Assembly: GCA_036346205.1 (NCBI GenBank)
Contig: JARFJB010000096.1
Span: 62,001-126,000, forward strand
DNA length: 64,000 nucleotides
Direction of reading: 5' to 3'
From: Vesta saturnalis
Lineage: Eukaryota > Arthropoda > Insecta > Coleoptera > Lampyridae
Both the position numbers and the translations under genes were made by a program. Each line of letters begins with the position of its first letter. Position 1 is the stretch's first letter. The notes below the pieces were generated by a model, which was not told the origin of the DNA, did no database searches, and saw only the letters and a list, made by a program, of their open reading frames with translations. Shown here one piece after another: positions 1 through 10,315 of this stretch.

Positions 1-1110
1 CATATGCATAACTAACGGACAACATACAGAATGCAGCGTCATTTAGTATTTATTTAGTGCAGGGTTCTTACAAGTGGTTTCGAAGTAGTTCACGAAGTAT
101 TACTACCGTTGTATAGATGGCAGCACCAGTTTCGTTACAGAAAAATATTTAAATGACCTTATTGCATTTACCCCGCTATTGCATTTGCCCCACTTGACCC
201 TACTTACAAGTGTCTCACTATATATTTTAAGATGCCACGGAACTAGAGAAATTAGCTGGCAATATTGGATGACAATGCATCGTCACACATTGGTAAGTCA
301 TTGAACATCTACCCTATTCCTCTGATTTGGCTATGTGTGGTTTCTGGTTGTTGTTTAACCTATAGAATTATTTACGTGTTTTACGACAGAGGATGAGAGT
401 CAATTCATCCATTTTTTGAGAATATTCCAAAATATGACTGGCTTCAAGGTTTTACGTTGTGGAAGTGGTGCATTGATGCAGGAGTTGATTATTTTGATTA
501 TAAATAAAATCATTTTCGTCAAAAGACTTGTAGTTTTCTTGTATCTCAAAACATATAGCGCGACCCTTATATTAGCTAACATGTGCTATAAACGACAAAA
601 CTTGAGTTATTTGTGAGACTATTAAAGATTCAATTATCGTACCTCAGAAATCTAATAATTAATTTGTGTATACCTTTTGCTAATTGTACCAGCTTTATAT
701 GTGTATATAGGTATTCATAAAATTTTAACATTTCGATAAAATAAGAATAACCCTTCTTTATAGAAATAATCAACTAATCTTAACCAGGCAAGATATTTTA
801 AAAATGTGTTTGTAAAATAACAAATATTTAATCTTTTTTTTCCTTAAAAGAACCGCTATAATCCTCTTTTCAAATAGTAAAAGTGACAGGTAAGTGTTTT
901 TATTATGTATAAAATTTATAACCATACGAAACTTTTTCAGTAAATACCTTTCTGTAATATACATTTAAGCTTTGTTTAGGAATTTTAGGAGGTTTGAAAC
1001 TAAAAATTTTCTTCCATAAATAATAAATTATGCGGCAACACGCACAATAAACGTGTATATATGCATTAAAAGGATTTTTGGGCAATATATGCAAATATAC
1101 ACTAAAAAAA
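1..1110. other. Unassigned AT-rich sequence
   Basis: I see no convincing gene, repeat unit or transposon end here. Short open frames of about 60 codons occur but have no recognisable motif and are typical of chance in AT-rich DNA. It may be host intergenic DNA or very old transposon remains. Confidence 0.4.
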
Positions 1111-1314
1111 TTACCTTGAATTGTGAATTGTGATTAAAGGGCATGACACGTATTCTTTTTGGTCACCAAGGTATGTCACATTTAAATGCTTACCTGAATT
1201 TTCAATCCACTTTTTACATCGATTCACATCAGTAACCGGAAAGCAAAATGTTTTTAGATCAGGTATGAGGCGCTTTAATTTTTCGCATAAAGTGTAGGAG
1301 CACTTTGTAGTCAT
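1111..1314 (-). CDS. THAP-like zinc-finger exon (partial)
   Basis: A 67-codon minus-strand frame begins MTTKCSYTLCEKLKRLIPDL and carries the spacing CFPVTDVNRCKKWIENSG, which resembles the FP...(K/R)xxW core of THAP DNA-binding domains. A good splice donor (CAG|GTAAGC) on the minus strand ends a possible first exon at 1194, so residues after position 40 may be intron. The matching Cys-x2-His half of the THAP zinc ligand set was not found downstream, so the gene is partial or decayed. THAP domains occur in P-element transposases and host regulators. A P-like C-terminus lies at the far right of the window on the same strand, but the order is wrong for one gene. The family call is tentative. Confidence 0.3.
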   Translation of the reverse strand: MTTKCSYTLCEKLKRLIPDLKTFCFPVTDVNRCKKWIENSGKHLNVTYLGDQKEYVSCPLITIHNSR

Positions 1315-1771
1315 GTTCTAAAAAATACCAATGGTACATATAGTTTGAATATTATTTCATTATGTCAATGACAATAATTCTACTTTATACTGATGAAATC
1401 TAATTTCTGTTAAAAAGTTTTTAATTGTAACCAAAGGAAAACAATATATAACACTATAATTCAAAATTGATATAGAATATGAATGCTTGGGAATTTACAT
1501 TCTAAAATACATGCATATCATTAGCAATTCAAAAATAAATTGATACAATGAACTGCTACTTACGATTTAATTGGGGGAAAATGGAAAAAATACACACTAA
1601 TTATATCTAATAAATATAAATTATTATAATTAAATGGTTCAGTCTTCACACTAAAAATAAACAAAATACAAACAAATAACAGTACACGAAATTCAATTCA
1701 GGCAGAAATTCAACACGTTCAATATACAAATAAACAGCAAAATTGCAAGCCAACAAAATTGAAAATAGAAT
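1315..1771. other. Unassigned AT-rich sequence upstream of copia-A
   Basis: No gene or repeat recognised. It ends at the point where similarity to the copia-A 3' LTR begins. Confidence 0.4.
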
Positions 1772-1864
1772 TGATAACGGTACATTCACATCTTAACAGT
1801 TTTTGTAAGATTGTATTGCGCATGAGCACTACGTGTAATTGTGCGCAAGCATATGTTCTGTAGT
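1772..1864 (+). repeat. copia-A 5' LTR, left part
   Basis: It matches the first half of the 3' LTR at 19841 onward, including TACATTCACATCTTAACAG and GCATGAGCACTACGTGTAAT. The LTR is cut here by the hAT insertion and resumes at 5430. The two parts add up to about 195 bp against 201 bp for the 3' LTR. Confidence 0.85.
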
Positions 1865-1874
1865 TAGGGATGCA

Positions 1875-1975
1875 ACATCGCTCATAAAAACATCGATGTT
1901 AGGATATCGATGTTTTGAAAAGTGAAACATCGATGTTAAAAATATCGATGTTTATCAACGATATATCGATATTTT
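1875..1975. repeat. hAT subterminal ATCGAT repeats, left end
   Basis: Just inside the left TIR are about five copies of a palindromic core ATCGAT in contexts such as ACATCGATGTT and ATATCGATGTT, ending in ATATATCGATATT. The same motif is clustered at the right end. Clusters like this are the usual binding sites for hAT transposases; here that role is inferred. Confidence 0.8.
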
Positions 1976-2541
1976 TTTTATCACCATTTACATAATCTTT
2001 TAACGCTTGTTCCAGTGTTTCTGCGATGCAAATGAAACATCGTTTTTTTTAAGTATCGCCCAAACACCTTAGCACACCTTTCTTAATTCTTGCTTTCACT
2101 AACATCATCCTTTTACATTTCTGTCACTCCATCTTTCAAAGAAATACCACACATGCTCTCCTTCCTACTAAATACTATGTTTATTCTATTTATATGTCTT
2201 TTGCCTTACCCAACATTCACTACTGTACTTACTATTCAAGAACGTGGGCACACACTAACAACTAACATATCCCTATCACCATTTAAAATAAATGTACCTA
2301 CATCTAAGGAAAATGGTCATTTTTATATAGAATATATTTATTTTATATTTTATTTTATATAGAATATAGAAATGAAAGAAATAGGTATAATAATCAACTT
2401 TTATATTATAAATTATTATTGGCAATAAGAAAATTTATGAAAAAAGTAATATAATGGAAAATAACAAGTATTAATTAAACATATTTTAATTCGCACTGTT
2501 ATTTTTAAATTAAGTTCTTAAGAAATAAGCATAACGAACGT

Positions 2542-4500
2542 TTACTTCTTCAAAATTGAATTTAAAAATAACAATTTGGATAATCTGGTACCCAATAAGC
2601 GGTTTCTCTCTTGCGTGATTGTAGCTCCAGCTTCTGAAAACAACCGCTCACTGGGTACTGAAGTTGCCACAATGGGTAAGTAGATCATAGCTAGGCTATG
2701 AAGCCCGGGAAACAGCCCTTTCATGTCATCCCACATGTCCAATGCATCTCCCTTTATAGGAGTGACAGGGGATGACATGAACATTTGTAGTTCGGTGTCC
2801 GCTTTAGTTTGATCTTGAGTTTTATTTTTTATGTTGTAGTGAGTTAATGTTTTATGGTAGCTCCATATGTCGCCTTCAGGATTATCTCCTTTTTCAGACT
2901 CATCAGAAGACTCATTTGCTACAGCTACATTCTTTAGATTACTCGCTACGTAATTATTTATGTAGTTTATGACTTTACCCTTCGCAGTGGCATCTTTAAA
3001 ATGAATCAGCTTGAATCGAGGATCCAAGGCGGTAGCAATAGCCAACGACGAACAGTGCTCTAACTTATCAAATCTTTTCGTGACTTCTTTTTCGATTTCT
3101 AATTTAAGCGATAGGGTGGCTTCATGGAGAAATGGTATGCCAGAATATTTTTCAAGCATGCCACGAAGGCAGCTCACGAGAGGTATTACTTTGCTTACTG
3201 TAATAAAATGTTGTGCACAGACTTCTTTAGTTAACCTTTCGAACGGTTGCAAAAGTTGAATGATTTCGCGTAGGCCGCCTATTTCACTTGATATGATCAT
3301 TGGAGGCGCATCTGGGCGGCACAATAATATCGCACCTATAATTTCAATTAGCTCCATGAATCGTTCTAACATATAATAGGTAGAATTCCATCGCGTCCGA
3401 ACATCCAATATTAGTTTCTTAATCTTACCTTCCATCAAGCTATTTTCCTTTTGCTTCTTGCGTAGTTCATCACTGGCGTTGACACTACGTTTCATGAATT
3501 TCACAATTTCACGTACCTTGTTTATAATCGCAGATGCCATTTGAGATTTATCTAACGAATTCGTGACAACCAAGTTCACTGTATGAGCAAAACAGGGTAT
3601 AATTTTTTTTTCACCAAACATAGCTCTATTAACTTTCATAACTGTGCTGTCATTGTCAGTTACTACAGCTGTTACTTTATCGGTCGAGATATTCCATTCA
3701 TGGAAAATTTCCGTAAGTTTCCTTTGTACATAGTCAGCTGTATGTCTTTCAAACAGTTCAAAAACTCCCAGAGATACACTTATAAGCTTACTATTTTCTA
3801 AAAAGTGAGTGCTGACTCCAACAAATGACTTATTTTGCATTGTCTCAGTCCATATGTCATATGTAATACAGTAATGTTCTGCTTCTTGTATATATTTTTT
3901 GAACACCACTGACATGACCTCATATTTGTCGTCAATACGTTTTTTAAATGTTTCTCTTGAAGGGACTTTATATAAAGGCACAATTTCTTTCATTAGTTGT
4001 AGAAATCCCTTTCCTTCTACAACTGAAAACGGTTTGTGATCTAAGATGATGAAATTCACAATCGATTCAGTAATTTTTTTATGTTTGTTACCTTCTACAC
4101 TAGTTACACTTTTTATGTTATTAAATAACACATTGACAGATTCTTGCCTTGATTGTATTGTTGTATTTGAGGTCGTAGCACTTGAAGTGCTACCCAAAAA
4201 ACTGGCTATATCTGGAACATAATTGGAATCGACGTCCGCAGCAGCACTAGTACTCGCTAGTTGTTCAGTTTGAACTTCTTCGTCATCAGCATCACAGGCC
4301 CTCTTCTTCTTTTGAACTGGCTCCTCTGCTATTACCTGCTGAATATACTCTGGGTGTACCTTCTCTAGATGACCCCGCATATTTGTCGTGTTACCTGACG
4401 TTTTCAGGTTTTTATTGCAAAATTTACAAATAGCCCCTTTATCATTGTCACATTTCTTGAAATAATTCCAAATTTTACTTTTCTTTTTATTCGGTGGCAT
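2542..4500 (-). CDS. hAT transposase with BED zinc finger (ZBED1/DREF-like)
   Basis: An uninterrupted frame (to 4521 if the earlier Met is used) encodes about 652 residues, full length for the family. I favour the start at 4500 (MPPNKKKSK) because a splice-acceptor-like CTTTCCAG lies just upstream, suggesting a 5' untranslated intron. Domains: N-terminal BED finger (CKFC...H...H, first ~55 residues), RNase H-like core with DIWTE and VVTDNDST acidic sites, the hAT signature PCFAHTVNLVV, the RWNST(Y) block, and a C-terminal dimerisation segment VATSVPSERLFSEAG. The product cuts and pastes the element in the nucleus. No stop or frameshift interrupts it, so activity is possible. It is the only long transposase frame here with no visible damage. 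Confidence 0.93.
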   Translation of the reverse strand: MPPNKKKSKIWNYFKKCDNDKGAICKFCNKNLKTSGNTTNMRGHLEKVHPEYIQQVIAEEPVQKKKRACDADDEEVQTEQLASTSAAADVDSNYVPDIASFLGSTSSATTSNTTIQSRQESVNVLFNNIKSVTSVEGNKHKKITESIVNFIILDHKPFSVVEGKGFLQLMKEIVPLYKVPSRETFKKRIDDKYEVMSVVFKKYIQEAEHYCITYDIWTETMQNKSFVGVSTHFLENSKLISVSLGVFELFERHTADYVQRKLTEIFHEWNISTDKVTAVVTDNDSTVMKVNRAMFGEKKIIPCFAHTVNLVVTNSLDKSQMASAIINKVREIVKFMKRSVNASDELRKKQKENSLMEGKIKKLILDVRTRWNSTYYMLERFMELIEIIGAILLCRPDAPPMIISSEIGGLREIIQLLQPFERLTKEVCAQHFITVSKVIPLVSCLRGMLEKYSGIPFLHEATLSLKLEIEKEVTKRFDKLEHCSSLAIATALDPRFKLIHFKDATAKGKVINYINNYVASNLKNVAVANESSDESEKGDNPEGDIWSYHKTLTHYNIKNKTQDQTKADTELQMFMSSPVTPIKGDALDMWDDMKGLFPGLHSLAMIYLPIVATSVPSERLFSEAGATITQERNRLLGTRLSKLLFLNSILKK

Positions 4501-4521
4501 TTTATCTGGAAAGAAAATCAA

Positions 4522-5286
4522 TATTAAGTATTAAATTATAATGAATGGTAACTGTATTTAAGTATAACTTTCCATACTCAAAATTGTATTAAATTCGTCA
4601 ATAATATTTGTTAATAACAATAAATAAAACTATTGAAAAGATTCAGAATGAATAATATTCAAACAATACCTCTTTGTGAGTATACAATAAAATATTAGTA
4701 CTTAAAAAAGTAAAAACGGTTTTAAAAAATACAACTAATCCCATCACTATTTTCATAACCAAATTTTCGTAAAAGTAACTTTTATTAAAAATGGAAGAAT
4801 ATAAATTTATTTATGTCATATAAATAGATAATCGGTGTACCTAACCTTTTAAGTCCACTTTTTCAAGTAAAACAATATAATAGATTATTATCAAATTATT
4901 GAAATAAAAATAATTGGTACTTACGTAAACAATACACATAGATATTACAATAAACTCTGACTTTAGTTCACTTTTAAGATGCGAAAACAAGATTGTAACA
5001 ATATACAAAACAATTGCCGTCGATTTAAGCAAGCAATCCATCCATCCAAGCAAATGTAGCGCATGTAACTGACTAACCAATAACCATAAACTAAAGGGAT
5101 TTTTTAGTTTATGTGACTAACCTAATGGCAGACTGCTTCGTTCGGCGCGCATTTGTTTGTATTGCTGAGTGAGTGAGCGACTAAGCGAGACGCTAAATTG
5201 AAAAATGTACGCTTGAGACTGAGACAGGTAATCTCACAGATAGAGCGCAAGATGGTGCGTTCGGCGTTATGTCTATGTACGATAAA
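4522..5286. other. hAT 5' non-coding region
   Basis: AT-rich sequence between the transposase start and the right-end repeats. On the transposase strand it should hold promoter and leader; the acceptor-like site at the ORF start suggests a leader intron. No other gene seen. Confidence 0.45.
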
Positions 5287-5411
5287 ACATCGTTCATAAA
5301 ACATCGTTCTTGAACAACGATGTATCGTCGATATTTTGGTTTCAACATCGATGTTAAAACATCTATTTTTATGAACGATACATCGATGTTTGAAAACATC
5401 GATGTTTTGTT
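5287..5411. repeat. hAT subterminal ATCGAT repeats, right end
   Basis: Several copies of ACATCGATGTT and shortened forms (ACATCGTTC, ACGATGTATCG) sit just inside the right TIR, mirroring the left end. Confidence 0.8.
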
Positions 5412-5429
5412 TGCATCCCTACCTGTAGT

Positions 5430-5531
5430 TAGTAAGTAAGTAATGAAAGGTAGTGAGAGACACACCGTTCTTTATACAATAAAGCCGTTAGTAAATTAAA
5501 GTGTTATTTTTTCCCGATCCATACCTCAACA
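5430..5531 (+). repeat. copia-A 5' LTR, right part
   Basis: It continues the LTR after the hAT insertion and matches 19935-20041, including ACAATAAAGCCGTTAGTAAA (carries an AATAAA signal) and the terminal CATACCTCAACA. Confidence 0.88.
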
Positions 5532-5549
5532 TGGTAGCAGAGGTCCGTG
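5532..5549 (+). promoter_or_regulatory. copia-A primer-binding site
   Basis: TGGTAGCAGAGG directly follows the LTR. It matches the complement of the 3' end of metazoan initiator tRNA-Met in nearly all positions. This differs from copia-B and -C, which carry a half-tRNA-type site. Confidence 0.6.
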
Positions 5550-5633
5550 GTTATAAGTTTACGTTTTAAAGTATTATCGTTGTTGAAGTTTTCTCGTTGA
5601 AGTCAGTAAATTCGAGAAAGCGCTGCAGTAAAA

Positions 5634-6443
5634 ATGGCGGAAGGAAAAGTGATAATACCCGTGTTTGATGGGGAAGACTACAATATGTGGAAGAAGCGTC
5701 TTACATTATTTTTGAAACTTAAAGAGTGTGATGAAGTTATAAAAAGGGTAAAACAAAGCACGGATTCAGTTGATTGGGATAAAAAAGATTTGAAAGCTAT
5801 GAACTATATATACAGTGCTATTTCTAATAAACAGTTGGAATTTGTAAGTGATAAAGAAACGGCGTATGAAATAATAAAGAAATTTGATAATTTATACTTA
5901 AAAGAATCGACAGCATTACAGATTGTGTGTCGAAATAAACTGGAAAAATTGAAGTTGCGAGATTATAGTGATTCGGCAACATTTTTTAGTGACTTTGAAA
6001 AATCAATTAATGACTTGAAAAGCGCAGGTGCAAGTGTCTCAGAAAAGGAAAAATTAAATTATATGTTGAACACGTTACCCGAATCGTATATTGGTGATTT
6101 AATTGATACGTTGAAAGAAGAAGATCAAACGGCCGAGTATATAAAAAGCAAAATTAAAATGGCCGAGATGAAAAATAAAACAGATGATAATTACGGAAGA
6201 AAATCGAATGTGTTTACTGTGAATAAAGGTCGATTGGATCGAATATGTTATGGATGCGGAGAAGCTGGTCATATTCAAAGGGAGTGCAGAGATGGCGGCC
6301 AAGCATCAAGTAGTAGGGGCGCATGGCGTTCTTCTTCACGAGGCCGACGTGGAGTCGGAAGAGGAAACTACGTCAGAGGCCGTGTCAACTACAGTGGTCA
6401 GCAGCGCGGTGGAAGTGTACATCGATCATCATGCGGCGCATAA
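5634..6443 (+). CDS. gag: copia-A gag polyprotein region
   Basis: The 269-codon frame opens MAEGKVIIPVFDGEDYNMWK, a typical copia gag start, followed by the helical capsid-like region and a CCHC zinc knuckle CYGCGEAGHIQREC at about residues 205-218, then an Arg/Gly/Ser-rich tail. Gag packages the RNA into virus-like particles. The frame runs off into a shifted tail (HRSSCGA) because roughly 60 bp present in the second copy of this segment (near 11060-11125) are missing here; the protease therefore lies in another frame. Confidence 0.85.
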   Translation: MAEGKVIIPVFDGEDYNMWKKRLTLFLKLKECDEVIKRVKQSTDSVDWDKKDLKAMNYIYSAISNKQLEFVSDKETAYEIIKKFDNLYLKESTALQIVCRNKLEKLKLRDYSDSATFFSDFEKSINDLKSAGASVSEKEKLNYMLNTLPESYIGDLIDTLKEEDQTAEYIKSKIKMAEMKNKTDDNYGRKSNVFTVNKGRLDRICYGCGEAGHIQRECRDGGQASSSRGAWRSSSRGRRGVGRGNYVRGRVNYSGQQRGGSVHRSSCGA

Positions 6444-6906
6444 TATAGAGATAAGTAAAGTAGATTATAATGAAATAAATTGGGTTCTAGATAGTGGTTG
6501 TACAGACCATATTATAAATGATGATAGTTATTCTGAAAATTTTGAAATATTAAAAGAGCCTGTTGATGTGCATATGGGAGATGATAGACCCATTAAACCT
6601 ACTAAAATTGGATATGTTGTAAGCTATTTTGATGCTTTTAAAGAGAAAAATTTGATTGAAATAAAAAATGTTTTTTATGCTAAAGATATGAAGGCAAATT
6701 TGATTAGTTACAGTAAAATTACAGACAATAATAAAATTATCTCTGAAGGTAAAATATCAAAAGTTATTAATGATGAAGGAAATGTAAGAGCAGTAGCTGT
6801 TAAAAGAAATGGTTTATATTTTATGAAAAGTAAATTAAAATGTAATGTTTCTGGTACATCAGAGGTTTCTCATGTAAATATTGCAAACAAAGATACAAAA
6901 ATATGA
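6444..6906 (+). pseudogene. pol: copia-A protease and pre-integrase region (first copy)
   Basis: This frame contains the aspartic protease signature NWVLDSGCTDHIIND, followed by the copia-type protease body and the start of the pre-integrase region. It ends in a stop at 6904-6906. The protease would process Gag-Pol inside the particle. It reads in a different frame from gag because of the deletion at about 6430. Confidence 0.75.
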
Positions 6907-7178
6907 CTGTTAAAGAAAAATAGCATCGTTTGTTGGGCCATGTTAATTTTAAATATTTGGATATTTTGTCTAAAAATCAGCTGTTAAATGGAATACCTAG
7001 TAAAATTGAGTCAGAATTTATGAAATGTAAAACTTGTATTGAAAATAAAATGAGTAATAAATACTTGTGAATAATAGAGAAAAGGCAAACGATATAATAT
7101 AATTTTAAAACAGATGGTTATAATGGTGATAAATATTTTATAAGCTTCATTGATGATTATAGTAAAATTGCAAGGGTA
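6907..7178 (+). pseudogene. pol: copia-A integrase fragment (first copy)
   Basis: Degenerate sequence matches the pre-integrase zinc region and the integrase start found intact at 11600-11790 and 17296-17420. Relative to those it has a premature stop in the GAG-pre-integrase block and an internal deletion of about 30 bp near 7097 that removes the first integrase motif. It retains the uninterrupted site GAGAAAAG (7077-7084) that is duplicated around element X in the other copy. It ends at the pogo-1 border. Confidence 0.75.
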
Positions 7179-7693
7179 GGGTAAGTTCGACAGTACTCAG
7201 CCACCGAACATATTTTTCAAGTTTGTTTCAACTGAAAGTGGCATACAAAACAAACATTATTGTGTTGCACAACTATTATACTTTTATAAAAATCGGCCAG
7301 TTTTTGTTATTTGTTTACGTTTTTAATTTGTGAAACTCAAAATCGCCTGTATTCAGCCATCTGATTCTCAATGTCAGCCAGGGTTGTTCCAGTAATCAGC
7401 CATGGTGTGTTTTAATTCGGTGCATAGGTATATGTTTCAGTAGACAGTAGTAATTAAGTGTAAAATAAACATGTTACATAATTTAAATAATGTTGTTTAA
7501 TGAAATTCATATAAAAAATAGAATGGGGATTCATAAAACAACAGGTACAAAATATTATACCTAACATAGGTACCTAAAGAAAACTTTCAACTCAAGTAAA
7601 AACCTCTGAAATGAAAATCGTAGACTCTTAGAACTCTAAAATTAAAACAGTAAACACTTACAATTCTAGTAAAAAAAAAAAATAGTCTCTTAG

Positions 7694-8869
7694 CTAGTTA
7701 CTAACTTGAGTGGCACAAAAATCACAAATAAAGTCAGAATCTGCAACCTCGAAATAATTGGATCCTTGAAAAGCGGTACATTTGAGATGGTACCATCTCG
7801 GACACTGATCACAACCGATGTTTTTCAAATCGTTGTCCTCAGTATCACTCTCTAAGTCGTCAGTGCATATAGCACATTTTTCTTTATTTTTAGGCTGTTC
7901 TGTGTTTTCTTGATTTGCTTTTTTCTCTGTTTTCTGTCGTTTATTTACTCTCTCTTTCTTTTCTTCAATCTTTTGCAAGCGTTCCTTTTTTCTTTCTTGT
8001 TTTTTGGTTTCTAATTCATGTTTCTTATCTAATTTTTGTTGCAATATTTTTCGAAATTCTTCAGAAGAAATAGCAGATGGCATAATATCTGTTTTTCTCT
8101 TTCCACTACTTTTTAACGGAGTTGGAAAAAACAGGTGTTTTTTTAGTGGGTCTGTATTTGTCTTTGGAGAAGCTGTAATATCTTGCAAAATATTAGTTTC
8201 AATTACATGAGTTCTGGTATCCTTATTTGTTTCACATAGCGTAATTATTGTATCTTCTTTTTTGCATAATGTAATGTTTTGCAAAATATTAATTTTCTTC
8301 CTATTATTCAGACTTTTTTCACATATTTCTGTTTGGTCATCAGTCAGTTGTGTTGCCGACATTTTTCCCTCAACTTTTGTTGCCTGTTTGACTGCTTCTG
8401 CATGTTTAGTTTCATTATAATTTAATCTGTTATCATTCGGTGCATTTATTTCCTCAGCCTTGTTTCTCACTTCAACTGACATGGTGATATTTGTTTTTTT
8501 GAAATTGTCTTCTATAAAAGTTTTATTTTTTCGTCATCCTGTACAGTCTCTGCTACTGTAACTATTTCGGCGTTATTTGCTTCAGAACCACTTGCTTCAA
8601 TGTCTCTGATAATACTATTTTCAAATACTTCATTTGTTTCGACCTGATGTGTTATTGCTTGTGGTTCAATTCCTGTTTCAGCCGTGACATCTGTTGCGTT
8701 ATCTCTATTGCCGGTATATCCACCATTAAAGTCAAACATGAATAAGTCAATGTCTTCAGTTATGTTTGACTCTTCTACTATTGCCAAAGTACCATCTGGC
8801 AAAACTTCAAAAGTTTCTATCTTTTCCGTAACTCCTTCTCTTATGTGTTCCAGTTCTTTTAGAATTTGA
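7694..8869 (-). pseudogene. pogo-1 transposase C-terminal extension with PHD finger
   Basis: Two minus-strand frames (8802-8512 and 8482-7694) continue the transposase after frameshifts near 8872 and 8510. The first is acidic and low-complexity. The second has a Lys/Glu-rich coiled-coil-like segment and ends in a PHD-type zinc finger: CAICTDDL...CDQCPRWYHLKC...FICDFC. PHD fingers read histone H3 tails, so this tail may steer the transposase to chromatin; that is inference. Homologous PHD tails end pogo-2 and pogo-3, showing it is a family trait rather than a chance fusion. Confidence 0.75.
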
Positions 8870-10315
8870 TTATATTAGTGACACCTTTTCACGGAGTCTA
8901 TCCTGCAATTCTGACAAAACTAGCTGCGTAGTTTTTATCTGGTCTTCAGTGATTTTAGGTGCTTTTTCATTTAGGTTTGCAACTGAATGTAAGTTTTCAA
9001 TGGTATTTTGTATACATTTAGTATAATCCACGGCATCTGGGTCAAGAGGAAATAGACCGCACTTTCTGAAGCCATTTCTTATGGTCTCAGGCAAATTTTT
9101 ATCCTGTAATACAGTACTTAAAAGAGGACAAAACGTAACTTTTGTTAACACACAATTTATATTTTCGTTCTTAGCTTGCCATTCTCGCACTGTTTTTTTC
9201 CAGCTAGTTTTAAGCGGCTTGAATACACTAACATCAGCAGGCTGCATCAAGTGAGTTGTGTTGGGTGGAAGTGCGTACAGTATGATTCCATGATTATGGC
9301 AATACTCACTAAGTTCCATAGACAAGTGCGACTTATGTCCATCAACAAAAAGCAGCACAGGTCTTGAAATTTTGTTGACTTCGAGCCACTTATCCACTCC
9401 ATTAGCCAGGTATTCAAAAAAAATCTCCGTCTTCATCCATCCGCTTTCCGAGCGGCCTAAAAACCATTCAGAAGGTACACTATCTACAATAGCTTTGTTG
9501 GGTCTGACAAACGGAAACACTACCATTGGCGGAACGGTGTTTCCATCTGCCGAAAAAACAAGAAGCACAGTAATGGTTTCCTTCTCATTTCCCTTTTTCA
9601 ACTCGTATATGTTCTTGTAGCCCTTGGGGGCTAAAACTTTTCCACTTTTTGGACACATAGAGAAGCTGGTTTCATCTCCGTTGTAAATTCGAGAAGGGTC
9701 GTCTAAAATATCTACCGCCTCATGCTTTTCCAAAAAATCTTTAAGTTCTCTAAACCATTTTCGGATGTATTCTTCAGTCACCACTCCTCTAGCTCTTGTA
9801 ATACTTTCCGCCTCTCGTAAAGCCAGTCTAGGATGTCGTTTTAAGAATGAAGTATACCATTTCTGACCTGGTTTTTTATCTTTAAATGGTGTTTTACGAC
9901 CACTCTCTGAAATAATAGACTTCACTGTGTTGAGCAAGTCAGATTTCTTCTGAGGGAAACCACACTTCGCAACTGTTACCAGCCAGTGCTCCAGTTGGTC
10001 TTCTTCATTCTTGCTCAATACAGTTGCTGGACCCATTTTGCGAGGACCCATTTTTACTCGTCCATGGATGCGATCTTGAAGGGTTCCTCTTGGAACATTA
10101 AACCTTCTACTTGCCTCTCTTATACCTAAATTATCATCTTGAATCGCTTTAATCGCATTATTCAATGCTTCTTCGGAATATTTAAACAACTCGCGGTTTT
10201 GTAGCGACCCATGGTCTATAAAAAAGATCTTCAAGTTCTCAAGGCTCACGTGTTCTTCAGTAAGGAGGCTGAGCACTGGTTTCTTGTAAGCCTTACTCCA
10301 GCCATCTGCTGCCAT
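8870..10315 (-). CDS. pogo-1 DDE transposase core
   Basis: A 481-codon frame begins MAADGWSKAYKKPV. It has a Pipsqueak-type helix-turn-helix (AIKAIQDDNLGIREASRRFN, about residues 52-72), a CENP-B/Tc5-like second HTH region, and a DDE_1 catalytic core with acidic residues in YNGDETSF, LLFVDGHKSH and LMQPADVSVFKPLK. The third residue is Asp, as in pogo/Tigger. The enzyme would bind the element ends and move it at TA sites. The core frame is intact; the C-terminal extension is frameshifted, so this copy probably makes only a truncated protein. Confidence 0.88.
   Translation of the reverse strand: MAADGWSKAYKKPVLSLLTEEHVSLENLKIFFIDHGSLQNRELFKYSEEALNNAIKAIQDDNLGIREASRRFNVPRGTLQDRIHGRVKMGPRKMGPATVLSKNEEDQLEHWLVTVAKCGFPQKKSDLLNTVKSIISESGRKTPFKDKKPGQKWYTSFLKRHPRLALREAESITRARGVVTEEYIRKWFRELKDFLEKHEAVDILDDPSRIYNGDETSFSMCPKSGKVLAPKGYKNIYELKKGNEKETITVLLVFSADGNTVPPMVVFPFVRPNKAIVDSVPSEWFLGRSESGWMKTEIFFEYLANGVDKWLEVNKISRPVLLFVDGHKSHLSMELSEYCHNHGIILYALPPNTTHLMQPADVSVFKPLKTSWKKTVREWQAKNENINCVLTKVTFCPLLSTVLQDKNLPETIRNGFRKCGLFPLDPDAVDYTKCIQNTIENLHSVANLNEKAPKITEDQIKTTQLVLSELQDRLREKVSLI

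Larger units (their letters stand above)
1865..5421 (-). mobile_element. hAT-family DNA transposon, apparently complete
   Basis: The element starts TAGGGATGCAA and ends TTGCATCCCTA, an 11-bp perfect terminal inverted repeat. It is flanked by 8-bp duplications TCTGTAGT (1857-1864) and CCTGTAGT (5422-5429), one mismatch, and the uninterrupted site is seen in the copia-A 3' LTR around 19926. An 8-bp duplication and a BED/hAT transposase define the superfamily. With TIRs, a near-perfect duplication and a full-length frame, it looks like one of the youngest insertions in the window. Confidence 0.92.

Noticed and set aside
1..230. Possible transposon end with TTACCCC/TTGCCCC words
   Set aside because: No inverted partner or target duplication could be found in the window.
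2090..2362. 90-codon plus-strand frame within hAT
   Set aside because: It lies in the 3' non-coding part of the hAT element opposite to the transposase strand and has no motif.
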